DNA of 62,001 nt, from positions 31,127,985 to 31,189,985 of the forward strand of contig CAIIXF020000004.1 in the NCBI GenBank assembly GCA_903813345.2, given 5' to 3'. The notes under the pieces were generated by a model that did no database searches, was not told where the DNA came from, and saw only the letters and a program-made list of their open reading frames with translations. Each line of letters begins with the position of its first letter. Position 1 is the first letter of the stretch. The DNA comes from Owenia fusiformis (taxonomy: Eukaryota > Annelida > Polychaeta > Sabellida > Oweniidae). The translations under genes were made by a program, and so were the position numbers. Of the stretch, positions 44,226 through 62,001 are shown piece after piece.

Positions 44226-46844
44226 TGTCACGACCCTCGTGTGGTAGCGTGGTTTGGGGGTCGCAAACAGAATACAGTCTAAGAATCAATAGTTTGATTT
44301 GATGTTTTCATTAACTTAGTTTCGGGACAAGTTCAAGTAAAAGTTGAAATGTGTATCCCTATTTATGTGAACAACATCCGTGTTCACAGTATCATAACAA
44401 AATGGGATCAAATTGGGATAAATTTGGCGATGAAAATTTAGGGATAAATTAGGGATAAAATTTTAGGGATAAATTCTGGGATAAAAATAATTGGGATGAA
44501 GTGGGACAATTTCGGGATAACAATTACGGGATAACAAAACCTGAATATAGACTAAGTAAGATTTGTCAGTTTTCAATGTAAGTTGTATGTCTCATAAAGG
44601 CGAATGGCAATAGACTCCAGATTCTGAATGTGCCCAGTGTTCAGTTGTATCAAATAAGTATAATGTTAGGGTGTGAGTATAACCAGGTGGAAGTCCTAGC
44701 CACTAGAGGGCTACGATGGACTTCAAGCTGTATATTAAGCTCGCTGGTCACAATAAAAGTGGGAAAGTTTGTGAGAATTAAAGTTGGGCTATTTCAAATC
44801 AGGAGTCTGTCAAACTCATCAGGGAATAATATTACTTGTACACCATTTAAACAAGCAAGTAATAAAACATTGGAAGTAAATGATGTTTGGGGTAACGACT
44901 TGGAACCAGGGTGAATGAAATTCTTACAATATTATCAATAAGAGAAGGGTTAAATAAGAAAGTAAGATCCTGGATTGTACTTTAGCTCTGCACTATTGCA
45001 TAGTTTCTGGGAAAATATATGTATGACTTATTGTGAGTGATTGTTATTCAAAGACGCCCTTAGCAAATATGAGCTAAGATAAAGCTTGTTGCTTGAATGT
45101 TAGTATCACTAAAGTCACCTGGAATTTAGTCGGAATCTATTTTGAATCCAGAATCTACTTTAGATAAAATGAGGGGGAATTTTAAACAATTGAACACAAG
45201 AAGTGATATTCTGTGGATTTTTATAATATGTATAAAAACGACTCTATTTCTATTTATTTATCTACACAAACATTACACAATTCAGTACTGTCGAGATGGT
45301 ATATCGAGTAAATAATCTCTCAAACTAAACATGCATATAACAGCACAGCTAATTGAAGTTCAGTTAAACAATTTGCAATAAAGCATAAAATGGGTCTTTT
45401 TCCAAAAATTGTAACTCAACAGTGCAATTTTATATCATCCCTGGTGGGGTTGAAATCAGCTCTCTATACTACTCACATGAAAAGTGGGACATCATTTTGC
45501 CACTATCAGACTACAATTGGTACAATTGGCAAACAAATGGGAAACAGTATTTTAAAAGTATTCTAGTATCTATAATCAATGAATTAGAATGTGGTTAACA
45601 TAGAATTAGACCAGACATGGAAAACTAGAAGGGGGGGGGTGTATTAAGTCCGAAATGGGCTTCGAATGACCATGACCCTTAAAAGTACTTCAATGATCAG
45701 TTGTTTGATAATGGTTCCATAAGCCCGGGATTTCACCTTTAAATTACCCAGAATTTAACATACAAAGGAGTATTTCTAGTATATTAATAAAATTTACCCT
45801 GTGAACAAACTAAATACAGTCCCAAACTGGATGGGGGGAGGGGGATGTCGTATAGAGGTGTCTATGAACCCCAGGAATTTGCAGTTGACTCTGGTTTAGA
45901 GCAAGTTACATAAGGTTCGTAAAGACCGTAACTTTTCGTACACCTTGTCAAATATTCCTAAACGATTCCCTGTGGGGATGTTGTATAAGAGGTTTCAAGG
46001 AACCCCGGGAACTTGCTTTCGACGCTGGTTAATAAGTTACATAGGTTCTTTAAGACAAAAACTCTGCGTGTAACTTTGCGTTAACCTTGTCAAATGTTCC
46101 TTAACAATCCCTGGGACAATCTAAACATGGGATGTTCACAAGGCAAATAAATAAAATTAAGGAAAAAATCAAGTGCACAGATACTTCTTTTCAAAGACTA
46201 GAACTCTGCAACAATACAACTTAAATCAAGTCAATTACCTTTACCAACTCGTACACCTAAGTTGGTTTATCTGCGGCAATATAAATATCCAATTTTAGTG
46301 ACGATTTAATGTTTAAAATTCCACAAAATGTTTTCCATGTCTGGCCGGCTTGAATTCGAATCATAAAAGCACAGAAAAAGACAATTCACTTAAAACGTAC
46401 TTATTTACTTAAATCAAGCTTAATAAGCCTCACTTTGGATTTTGTAGACAAACCCAGACAACTGCCCTTTCTAAAAAGTTTGTAACGTAGCATTAAACAT
46501 GAAACTGGGCCGAAAACCTTCATATTAAACTCTTATCATGAACAAAATATATTATGTTGACATTAATCCTGTAAATAATATTACATGAAAAACACAAAAG
46601 AAGGTTATTAACCTCAATATAAATATAGAGTAAAATGATTTAACTTTAACCATACTTTAAGAGTATAGCCAAAGTAGTAATACTGACTACCCTTTTACAG
46701 AATTTAAATTATTTTATAACTCTTGAAATATTGAGTAACTAAAAACACAATTGATAAAGTGAAGAGCAAAAAGTTGAAAACAAAGTGACAATCCTTCAAG
46801 GCAATTCCATTACCATGCTCAAAGTAATCTGAAGGATCGTCACA
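44226..46844 (-). repeat. LTR 3 (right; 5' LTR in element orientation)
   Basis: 2619 bp with a poly-G run of 9. It ends GATCGTCACA, followed directly by the GTTC target duplication and the resumed satellite (GTTCGTTATGAAAAG). As the upstream LTR in element orientation it should carry the promoter. Confidence 0.9.
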
Positions 46845-47550
46845 GTTCGTTATGAAAAGACTTTTGTGCCTGTGTAAGACCTCACATCTCAGGAAATTTG
46901 TAAAATTAGGATGAACAAGAAAATATCAAATTATTTAACAATGGTAACTCTTACACAGCATGGTTCGTTATGAAAAGACTTTTTTGCCTGTGTAAGATCT
47001 CAAATCTCAGGAAAATTGTAAGATTAGGATGAACAAGAAAATATCAAATTATTTAACAATGATAGGTCTTACATAGCATAGTTCGTTATGAAGACTTTTT
47101 TGCCTGTGTAAAACCTCACATCTCAGGAAATTTGTAAGATTAGGATGAACAAGAAAATATCAAATTATTTAACAATGGTAGCTCTTACACAGCGTGGTTC
47201 GTTATGAAAAGACTTTCGTGCCTGTGTAAGATCTCAAATCTCAGGAAAATTGTAAGATTAGGAGGAACAAGAAAATATCAACTTATTTTTAACAACGGCA
47301 GCTTTTACACAGCATGGTTCGTTATGAAAAGACTTTCGTGCCTGTGTAAGATCTCAAATCTCAGGAAAATTGTAAGATTAGGAGGAACAAGAAAATATCA
47401 ACTTATTTTTAACAACGGCAGCTTTTAAAAGACTTCCGTGCCTGTGTAAGATCTCAAATCTCAGGAAAATTGTAAGATTAGGAGGAACAAGAAAATATCA
47501 ACTTATTTTTAACAACGGCAGCTCTTACACAGCATGGTTCGTTGTGAAGA
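46845..47550. repeat. 118-bp satellite, right part of the split array
   Basis: It resumes mid-unit at GTTCGTTATGAAAAGAC, exactly where the left part stopped. Unit starts are near 46938, 47055, 47170, 47290, 47410 and 47511. The last three units are closely related to each other (AACAACGGCAGCT variant, ~120-bp spacing), showing local amplification. The in-frame repeated peptide at 47204-47428 is a by-product. Confidence 0.9.
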
Positions 47551-47949
47551 ATTATTTGATTATTCCTTCAAAGGAATTAACTGTGTGTCAAAAAGCAACA
47601 TATTGATGCAACAAAAATTAAAAAAGCAGGGATGGATGGGGTTGAATTCAGAACAACATTTCAGAAAAACATGTGGATGGGTTGTTTGCATCTTCCCTGT
47701 CTGAAAGTCGAAATTATTTTACCATCTCTATGAGTGCTTTTCCTGGAGGTAATGCATTGATCTAACATATGTTACTGTATAAATACTCAGAGAATAGCCA
47801 AAATCCAACATATGACTGTCTGAAATCTGTTGCGATACTTTCCCTCCTCTTTTGTCAAAGCGAACATGCCCTGGGATCTTTCTGAAAAGTGAACCCCTGC
47901 TGGCAAAAGCTAACTAAGGATGTGATATGTCATTTAATTAGTGTGTTAG
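47551..47949. other. Gene-free spacer
   Basis: No gene is seen. AATCCAACATATGACTG near 47811 also occurs near 10461, a possible dispersed repeat. Confidence 0.4.
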
Positions 47950-49170
47950 GTTTTATACACAAAAAATTCTTAGGACACAAACTTGAATCCTATACCTCAT
48001 GCACGCCAAACTCACTGTTTTTTTAGAACGTTTTGAAATTATTTTCACTTATCAATTTGGATTTCAGAAATTCAATTCTACCGGCCACTTTATATTTCAT
48101 TGAACAAATTCGAAAATCAACTGATTTGGGAAAAACAAGCATTTGCATAACATTAGATTTTTCCAAGGCCTTGACACAATTAATCATAACATTTTGATAC
48201 ATAAACTTGAATATTATGGCATCAGATGAATAGCTAAATCCTGGTTTGAAAGTTATTAAAAAGACAATATGTCACCATAAACAATAATGAATCGAGACAA
48301 TTATCTCTAAATTGTGGTGTTCCACAGGGGTCGATACTTGAACCACTAATATTTATTCTTTACATAAATGATTTACCTATTGTTACCCCTAATCTAAAAT
48401 TTATTATGTTTGCTGATGACACAAATCTTCTTGATAGTGATTATAATTTAAATGAACTCATGACTAGAACTAATGCCAACTTGAATTCAAAAGATGACTG
48501 GATAAAAGCAAACAAACTTTCACTTGATATTGGCAAAACCAATGCTTTTCTATCTGAATCCAAAAGAAATCAAACAAATCTGAATCTTAAAATACGCAAT
48601 GAGAACATAAATTTCCGAGAAAATTGACTTTCTTGGAATAATTATTGATAAAAACCTAAACTTTAAAGAGCACATAAAATCTGTTGAAACAAAGATTTCT
48701 CGCGTTATTGGTTCTCTTTATCCGGTAAACATCTACTTCAAAAAGACAGTTTCAAAACAATTTACTACTCATTGATACACTCTCCATTAAATCATTTTAT
48801 GATTGTCTACGTAAACTGCAGAAACAATTCTTAAGGCTAGCTTTAAATGAGGATAGACTTTCTCACTCCACTCCCCTATTTAAAGATCTTAAAATCTTAA
48901 ATATTTTTGATGTTAACAGATATTGTACTGGTCAGGTCATGTACAAAATCTTTAATAAATACCCCAGTCTTCCAAAAAATCTATTTCAAGACTTGTTTGA
49001 TATCAACATTAATGCTCATCATCATTACACAAGACAGTTGCATTATTTCCATATCCCTAAATGCTTTAAACTTTCCCTACGCCATCTAGGTTCTTATCTT
49101 TTGAATGCTCTACCAGATGATATTAGAAAAATGCTCCACTCTAAATATTTTCAAATCTTCATATAAAAAA
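47950..49170 (+). pseudogene. Non-LTR retrotransposon reverse transcriptase fragment (Jockey/CR1-like)
   Basis: Readable across frameshifts: FQKFNSTGH (fingers), ICITLDFSKAFDTINHNIL (motif A, one base lost), LEYYGIR, CGVPQGSILEPLIFILYIND (motif B), FIMFADDTNLL (catalytic FADD), DWIKANKLSLDIGKTN, then FLGIIIDKNLNFKEHI. The 3' end encodes HHHYTRQLHYFHIPKC and SYLLNALPDDIRK, the usual tail of these elements. Stops and shifts (for example near 48624 and 48735) make it inactive. Endonuclease and ORF1 are missing. Clade assignment is by pattern only. Confidence 0.8.
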
Positions 49171-49757
49171 CTACTCATCTATCGATAATGTATAATACCA
49201 ATATTATACTGTATTGTTGATTTTATACTGGTATCTGATTTTTTTGTAATATTTCTACATTGTACATACTTAAATTAATTGTTAATACCGTTTTTATATA
49301 CCTACATGTAACATACTTATATGTAGTCTAGATGTCATTTTAAAAATTTCTGTTAAACCGCAACATATACCCACTAGGGTGTCTAGCGGCTTGTTTTTAT
49401 AGCCTGTGTATTATATACTGTAAGAATATCATGTTATTGATATATCATAGAAATATACATCTGTAAATATGTTATTGTAGTTAAAACTAAAAGTCTTCTC
49501 TTACGATGTCACACTTTAATATGGACGTAAGGTGCTCAATAAATGATGACGTAATCAAACGCTTCGTAAGTTATACGTTTACTGGATTAATAAACACACT
49601 ATTAGCGAAATGCGATAATTTCTCTAATATGATTTCAATGATATGAATACGATGTCAATGATATGATTTTATGTCAATGTTTAGAAATAGTGACAATTTC
49701 TGATTGTGATGTCAAAATTCACAAAGAACAGATTTAACAAGGCATTAACATGACAAA
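49171..49757. other. LINE 3' flank and gene-free spacer
   Basis: AT-rich, no coding signal. The first part is plausibly the LINE 3' UTR (ends uncertain). Around 49630-49680 short TCAATGATATGA repeats occur. Confidence 0.4.
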
Positions 49758-51761
49758 ATGTCACCACCTAGTTGCTCACAATATTATGAGTTCAAACTTA
49801 AGTCAGATTTGAATTTCTGAGAACTTGTAAAGTCAAATTTGAACTTCTGAAAAGATGTAGATGATTTTGAAAAAAAAAAATTTGGTCAATTTGAAGCAAG
49901 TTGAAAACAGACCTTTTTGACCTTTTTTGACCTTGAGAAGGTCATTAAAGGTCAAATGTCAAATCTAAAGTCAGATTTGAATTTCTGAGAACATGTTGAT
50001 GATTTTGAAAAAAAAAATTAGTCAATTTGAAGCAAGTTGAAAAAAGACCTTTTTGACCTTTTTTGACCTTGAGAAGGTCATTGAAGGTCAAATGTCAAAT
50101 CTTAAGTCATATTTGAATTTCTGAGAACATGTAGATGATTTTGAAAAAAATTTAGTCAATTTGAAGCAAGATGAAAAAATACCTTTTTGACCTTTTTTGA
50201 CATTGAGAAGGTCATTGAAGGTTGAAAACAGACCTTTTTGACCTTGAGAAGGTCATTAAAGGTCAAATGTCAAATCTAAAGTCAGATTTGAATTTCTGAG
50301 AACATGTAGATGATTTTGAAAAAAAAATTAGTCAATTCGAAGCAAGTTGAAAAAAGACCTTTATGACCTTTTTTGACCTTGAGAAGGTCATTGAAGGTCA
50401 AATGTCAAATCTAAAGTCATATTTGAATTTCTGAGAACATGTAGATGATTTTGAAAAATTTTTTAGTCAATTTGAAGCAAGATGAAAAAATACCTTTTTG
50501 ACCTTTTTTGACATTGAGAAGGTCATTGAAGGTAAAATGTCAAATCTAAAGTCAGATTTGAATTTCTGAGAACATGTAGATGATTTTGAAAAAAAAATTA
50601 GTCAATTTGAAGCAAGTTGAAAAAAGACCTTTTTGACCTTTTTTGACTTTGAGAAGGTCATTGAAGGTCAAATGTCAAATCTTAAGTCAAATCTAAAGTC
50701 AGATTTGAATTTCTGAGAACACGTAGATGATTTTGAAAATTTTTTTTAGTCAATTTGAAGCACGTTGAAAACAGACCTTTTTGACCTTTTTTGACCTTGA
50801 GAAGGTCATTGAAGGTCAAATCTTAAGTCAAATCTTAAGTCAGATTTGAATTTCTGAGAACACGTAGATGATTTTGAAAAAAAAATTTAGTCAATTTGAA
50901 GCAAGTTGAAAACAGACCTTTTTGACCTTTTTTGACATTGAGAAGGTCATTGAAGGTCAAATGTCAAATCTAACGTCAGATTTGAATTTCTGAGAACATG
51001 TAGATGATTTTGAAAAAAAAATTTAGTCAATTTGAAGCAAGTTGAAAAAAGACCTTTTTGACCTTTTTTGACTTTGAGAAGGTCATTGAAGGTCAAATGT
51101 CAAATCTTAAGTCAAATCTAAAGTCAGATTTGAATTTCTGAGAACACGTAGATGATTTTGAAAAAATGAAAAAAAATTTTAGTCAATTTGAAGCAAGTTG
51201 AAAACAGACCTTTTTGACCTTTTTTGACCTTGAGAAGGTCATTGAAGGTCAAATCCTAAGTCAAATCTTAAGTCAGATTTGAATTTCTGAGAACACGTAG
51301 ATGATTTTGAAAAAAAAATTTAGTCAATTTGAAGCAAGTTGAAAACAGACCTTTTTGACCTTTTTTGACCTTGAGAAGGTCATTGAAGGTCAAATGTCAA
51401 ATCTAAAGTCAGATTTGAAGGTCAAATCTCAAATCTTAAGTCAGATTTGAATTTCTGAGAACATGTAGATGATTTTGAAAAAAAAATTAGTCAATGTGAA
51501 GCAAGTTGAAAAAAGACCTTTTTGACCTTGAGAAGGTCATTGAAGGTCAAATGTCAAATCTAAAGTCAGATTTGAACTTCTGAGAACATGTAGATGATTT
51601 AGAAAAAAATTGAAGTCAGTCTAAACAGTATTTGTTAAGTTATAGGAAGTTGTAAGAAATTGTTACAGACGCCGGACGCCAACCGCCGGACGCCAACCGC
51701 CGGACGCCGTCGCAAAAAAACGGAGACCATAACAATATGTCACCACTTTTGGTGGTGACAT
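49758..51761. mobile_element. TIR element filled with a ~140-bp satellite
   Basis: The left end ATGTCACCACC (49758-49768) is matched inverted by GGTGGTGACAT (51751-51761). The right end is itself a hairpin (ATGTCACCACT-TT-TGGTGGTGACAT, 51737-51761). Between them lie the satellite (49795-51610) and a short GACGCCGGACGCCAACCGCC minisatellite (about 51668-51712). No transposase. No clear target duplication was seen, so mobility is inferred from structure. Confidence 0.55.
49795..51610. repeat. ~140-bp satellite with AGGTCA half-sites
   Basis: About 12-13 units, spaced about 134-148 bp, share GTCAGATTTGAATTTCTGAG, AACATGTAGATGATTTTGAA, AGTCAATTTGAAGCAAGTTG and a block in which TGACCT-TTTT-TGACCT is followed by TGAGA and AGGTCA-TTGA-AGGTCA. 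That block is an inverted repeat able to fold. Units differ mainly in A-run length and in number of GTCAAATC sub-repeats. Confidence 0.9.
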
Positions 51762-53169
51762 AATAATCTAAAAATGAAGAAACATCCAATGATCTTGTCC
51801 CTATATGTGATAATAGATCTCAATCTCAGAAAACTCATTGCTTTACAGAACAAATTGCGTTCGTTTTTTACCGACGTTCGTATTTTTACCGTATCGTAAA
51901 CATATTTTGAAACGTTTGCTAGCATTCACGAATCATTCTCTCACCTCACTTTGTTTTGATATACAATGCATAACCGAACGGCAACCTATCATCATAAATA
52001 TGTAAGGGCAAGTGCCAACGGTAAAACACCAAAACTTGTTATAGAACACAGCAACAAAAATCTAAGAGTAGGCCTACACCAGTATGAAGGAAATTAAACC
52101 CCAATTATCCCAAAACATAACATGAAAACAAATAGTGTCTAATTTCCCCTCCCCCACCATTCAAGTACCAATATCTCAATCCGAGACCATCACCAAACCC
52201 GACACCAAAGGACATTTAATTCAATAATATACTTCCAGGTATTTATACAAAACCCTCATTTTCAGGCCTTTTGAAAGAATTTACACAAGATGCCAATTAA
52301 ACATTAGTTTATAATAAAAATCACCATGTCCTCTAAATTATATTTATTTTTTTTATTTATGGTCAGATATGCGTGAAATGATATGTAAATAAGGAGAAAT
52401 AAAGAATTGAACTATGGACATTATATAATTATGGAAAATAACTTCTTCAATCTGCAATTTCAAAAGCTGTTTTTCAGGGTAGGCTAATGCGTCACATTTT
52501 TTGCTCAAAGAAAAAATGTCGAAAACTTGCATTGTTTGATTTGAAATTTTACTTATATGCAAAGAATGTTCAAACATTAAGCCTATAGTCCTCAAAGGTT
52601 ATCACTTTTGTTTGTTCTTTTAAATAGAATATGTGGGTGTCCAATTTTTATCTGTAATTTTGGAGTTTGCCTCTAGATAGTTAATGGAGTTGCTTAAGCC
52701 AAACGTGTACCGGATCAGTCTATTATTAAAAAATTAGGGGTATTTATTCAAATTGATTATCCAGATGATGCGTGAACAAAATATAAATCCTGGTTTTAGT
52801 TTTTTTCAGTTACAACTCATAAGGCCATGCTTTGCACTTAAACTTCAAAAGTAAATCAAGATATCAATTTTTCCCATTAAACAGAAGATCCCGAAACTTC
52901 ACTAATTAAAGGTGAAATTGATTCATCAAAATAAAAATTTCCCTTTTATAAATGCATGGCGATCTATACTACACTTTTGCAACATAAACAGGCAGAGGTC
53001 TCTCCACACTAACTTCATCCTAGGCATACTTGAGTATTATTCCGGAATCGTGCCTTTTCGATACTAAACGGTAAGCAAAACGATATGCTTTACCCTTTAA
53101 GAGTGAGCATAGTTTCTGGGCCGATATAAAGATGGCAGCACCAACAGAATCCAGTATTATCCTTTTCTC
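51762..53169. other. Gene-free stretch upstream of U2SURP
   Basis: No convincing exon is seen on either strand. The last few hundred bases hold AAGATGGCAGC (about 53130) and could belong to the distal promoter of U2SURP. Confidence 0.4.
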
Positions 53170-53474
53170 CAAGGAGGATTGGCTCCCAGGATCGACACTC
53201 GATATTTTCCAACAATGAAAACGTCGAAATGTCGTTATTTTCGGAAATTATAACCGACTATAAATTCAAAATAAACGGTCCAAAAGATTCGAACTAATAT
53301 CTCGATCATTTCTTATGAGTTTTGGAATTTTTCGTGAGGAAATAAGATCAAAATTCACGATTCAAATGTTGAAGTGAACAAAATGGCGGATGCTTGAATT
53401 CGAATTTTGTATCACGACATGCTCATATATGGGACAGAATATCGATGTTGCACTCTGGGAGCCAATCCTCCTTG
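53170..53474. mobile_element. 305-bp MITE with 9-bp target duplication (MULE-like)
   Basis: Perfect 20-bp terminal inverted repeats CAAGGAGGATTGGCTCCCAG (53170-53189 and complement at 53455-53474) continue imperfectly inward (TCGATATT on both sides). They are flanked by the identical 9-mer CCTTTTCTC (53161-53169 and 53475-53483). A 9-bp duplication is typical of Mutator-like elements. It sits about 0.5 kb in front of the U2SURP start codon. Confidence 0.8.
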
Positions 53475-53483
53475 CCTTTTCTC

Positions 53484-53988
53484 TATAAACACAGATCGAT
53501 TACCATGCCATCTTTATTTAAAAATTATTCCTATCGGCCTTTGCCTATGAGAGTGAGTGTGATTGTCAAAGCAAGGGGGACCTAGAGCTTTCTTGTGAAG
53601 GACTCAAGCACAGACATGGGAACATGAGTTCATCCCCCTCCCAGTCACTATGTATTAGGTAGAAAAAGTTTTTCCTATTAGATATCTTATTCCTGGGCCT
53701 GTGGACTCAAGTCTGCACTATTACTGAATTTATATGGCTTCAGTCTATCTGCCGCGAAACTCTTTCGGAAAATGCCGGGACATTTGGTGATATGTTTATC
53801 TAATATATATATATCTTACCTTCATATAATCTTGGCTGTCCGTCTCTGAATCTCCGTTTCATCTATTTATCCCGGGAAATTGTGGCAAACCCGAAACAGT
53901 TTCGTGCTGTGTAATGGCCTTCACCTTTTGCATTCGGTAAACTCCGTATTGACTTCGTGATGTCCCGTGAATAAGAAAGCAAGCCAAG
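53484..53988 (+). promoter_or_regulatory. Probable U2SURP promoter and 5' UTR, with a short uORF
   Basis: The region between the MITE and the start codon must contain the transcription start. No TATA box is evident near it. A five-codon upstream ORF (ATG 53960, stop TAA ending 53974) precedes the main ATG. Exact transcript start cannot be read from sequence. Confidence 0.35.

Positions 53989-62001
<8,013 letters not shown>

Larger units (their letters stand above)
29007..46844 (-). mobile_element. Tandem gag-only LTR retrotransposon (LTR-int-LTR-int-LTR)
   Basis: Three near-identical ~2.62-kb LTRs alternate with two 4990-bp internal regions (period 7609-7610 bp). The outer ends are TG...CA. 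A 4-bp duplication, GTTC, flanks the whole 17.84-kb block (29003-29006 and 46845-46848), so it behaves as one insertion into a satellite unit. Coding orientation is minus. A 13-nt polypurine tract (AAAGGGGGAGCAG) abuts the downstream LTR and a TGG-starting primer-site candidate lies 4 nt from the upstream LTR. Each internal region has one long frame, a Ty3/gypsy-like Gag. No protease, reverse transcriptase, RNase H or integrase is visible, so it must depend on another element. Tandem dimers arise by LTR-LTR unequal recombination; an assembly duplication is the competing explanation. Confidence 0.85.

Noticed and set aside
47204-47428. Repeated peptide MKRLSCLCKISNLRKIV
   Set aside because: Arises because ~120-bp satellite units happen to be a multiple of three; not a gene.

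Overview
This is eukaryotic (metazoan) DNA, AT-rich and dominated by transposable elements. It most likely comes from a marine bivalve or another mollusc. The reasons are a spliced U2SURP/SR140 homologue with animal-type exons, long introns with GT-AG sites, non-LTR, Penelope-like and Tc1/mariner remnants, a Ty3/gypsy-type Gag with zinc knuckles, a tRNA-derived SINE, and dispersed element families that look mollusc-like. The species assignment is inference. There is no prokaryotic operon, CRISPR array or rRNA.

Only two host protein-coding loci are well supported. (1) An ATP-grasp ligase-type gene has its large last exon at 27291-28548 (+). A truncated but still open copy of its 3' end lies 20 kb upstream at 7942-8295. 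Both are followed by the same ~118-bp satellite. (2) The 5' part of U2SURP (U2 snRNP-associated SURP protein, SR140) lies at 53989-61659 (+) as nine exons, encoding the N-terminus and the whole RRM. The gene runs off the right edge.

Layout. 1-7.9 kb: gene-free, with a terminal-inverted-repeat element carrying a TCCG microsatellite, an array of GGCCGCCATTTT-rich units and a nested SINE (1481-2970), plus two copies of a GTAGCCAG-type element. 7.9-9.1 kb: ATP-grasp fragment, satellite and a small MITE. 9.5-18.2 kb: simple and tandem repeats, two large fold-back elements (12.6-13.3 and 14.4-15.1 kb), a TA-flanked mariner-like MITE, a decayed Penelope-like reverse transcriptase and a decayed mariner transposase. 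18.26-24.25 kb: a non-coding element with split direct repeats (A1 ... B1-A2 ... B2, identical 201-bp A and 86-bp B copies, shared TAATT at every junction), the layout expected of a circular, tyrosine-recombinase-type intermediate. 24.3-26.8 kb: a LINE (L1/Tx1-like) broken by an inverted-repeat element. 27.3-28.5 kb: the ATP-grasp gene. 28.6-47.5 kb: a 118-bp satellite array split by a 17.84-kb tandem LTR retrotransposon (LTR-gag-LTR-gag-LTR, minus orientation, 4-bp target duplication) that encodes only a 1048-residue Gag. 47.9-49.2 kb: another non-LTR reverse transcriptase fragment. 49.76-51.76 kb: a terminal-inverted-repeat element filled with a ~140-bp satellite rich in AGGTCA half-sites. 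53.17-53.47 kb: a MITE with a 9-bp target duplication. 54-62 kb: U2SURP, with repeats that start at the 5' splice sites of three consecutive introns.

The two host genes show no functional link. Most of the biology visible here concerns repeats: a very recent gag-only LTR tandem, a candidate split-direct-repeat element, and splice-donor-bearing minisatellites.
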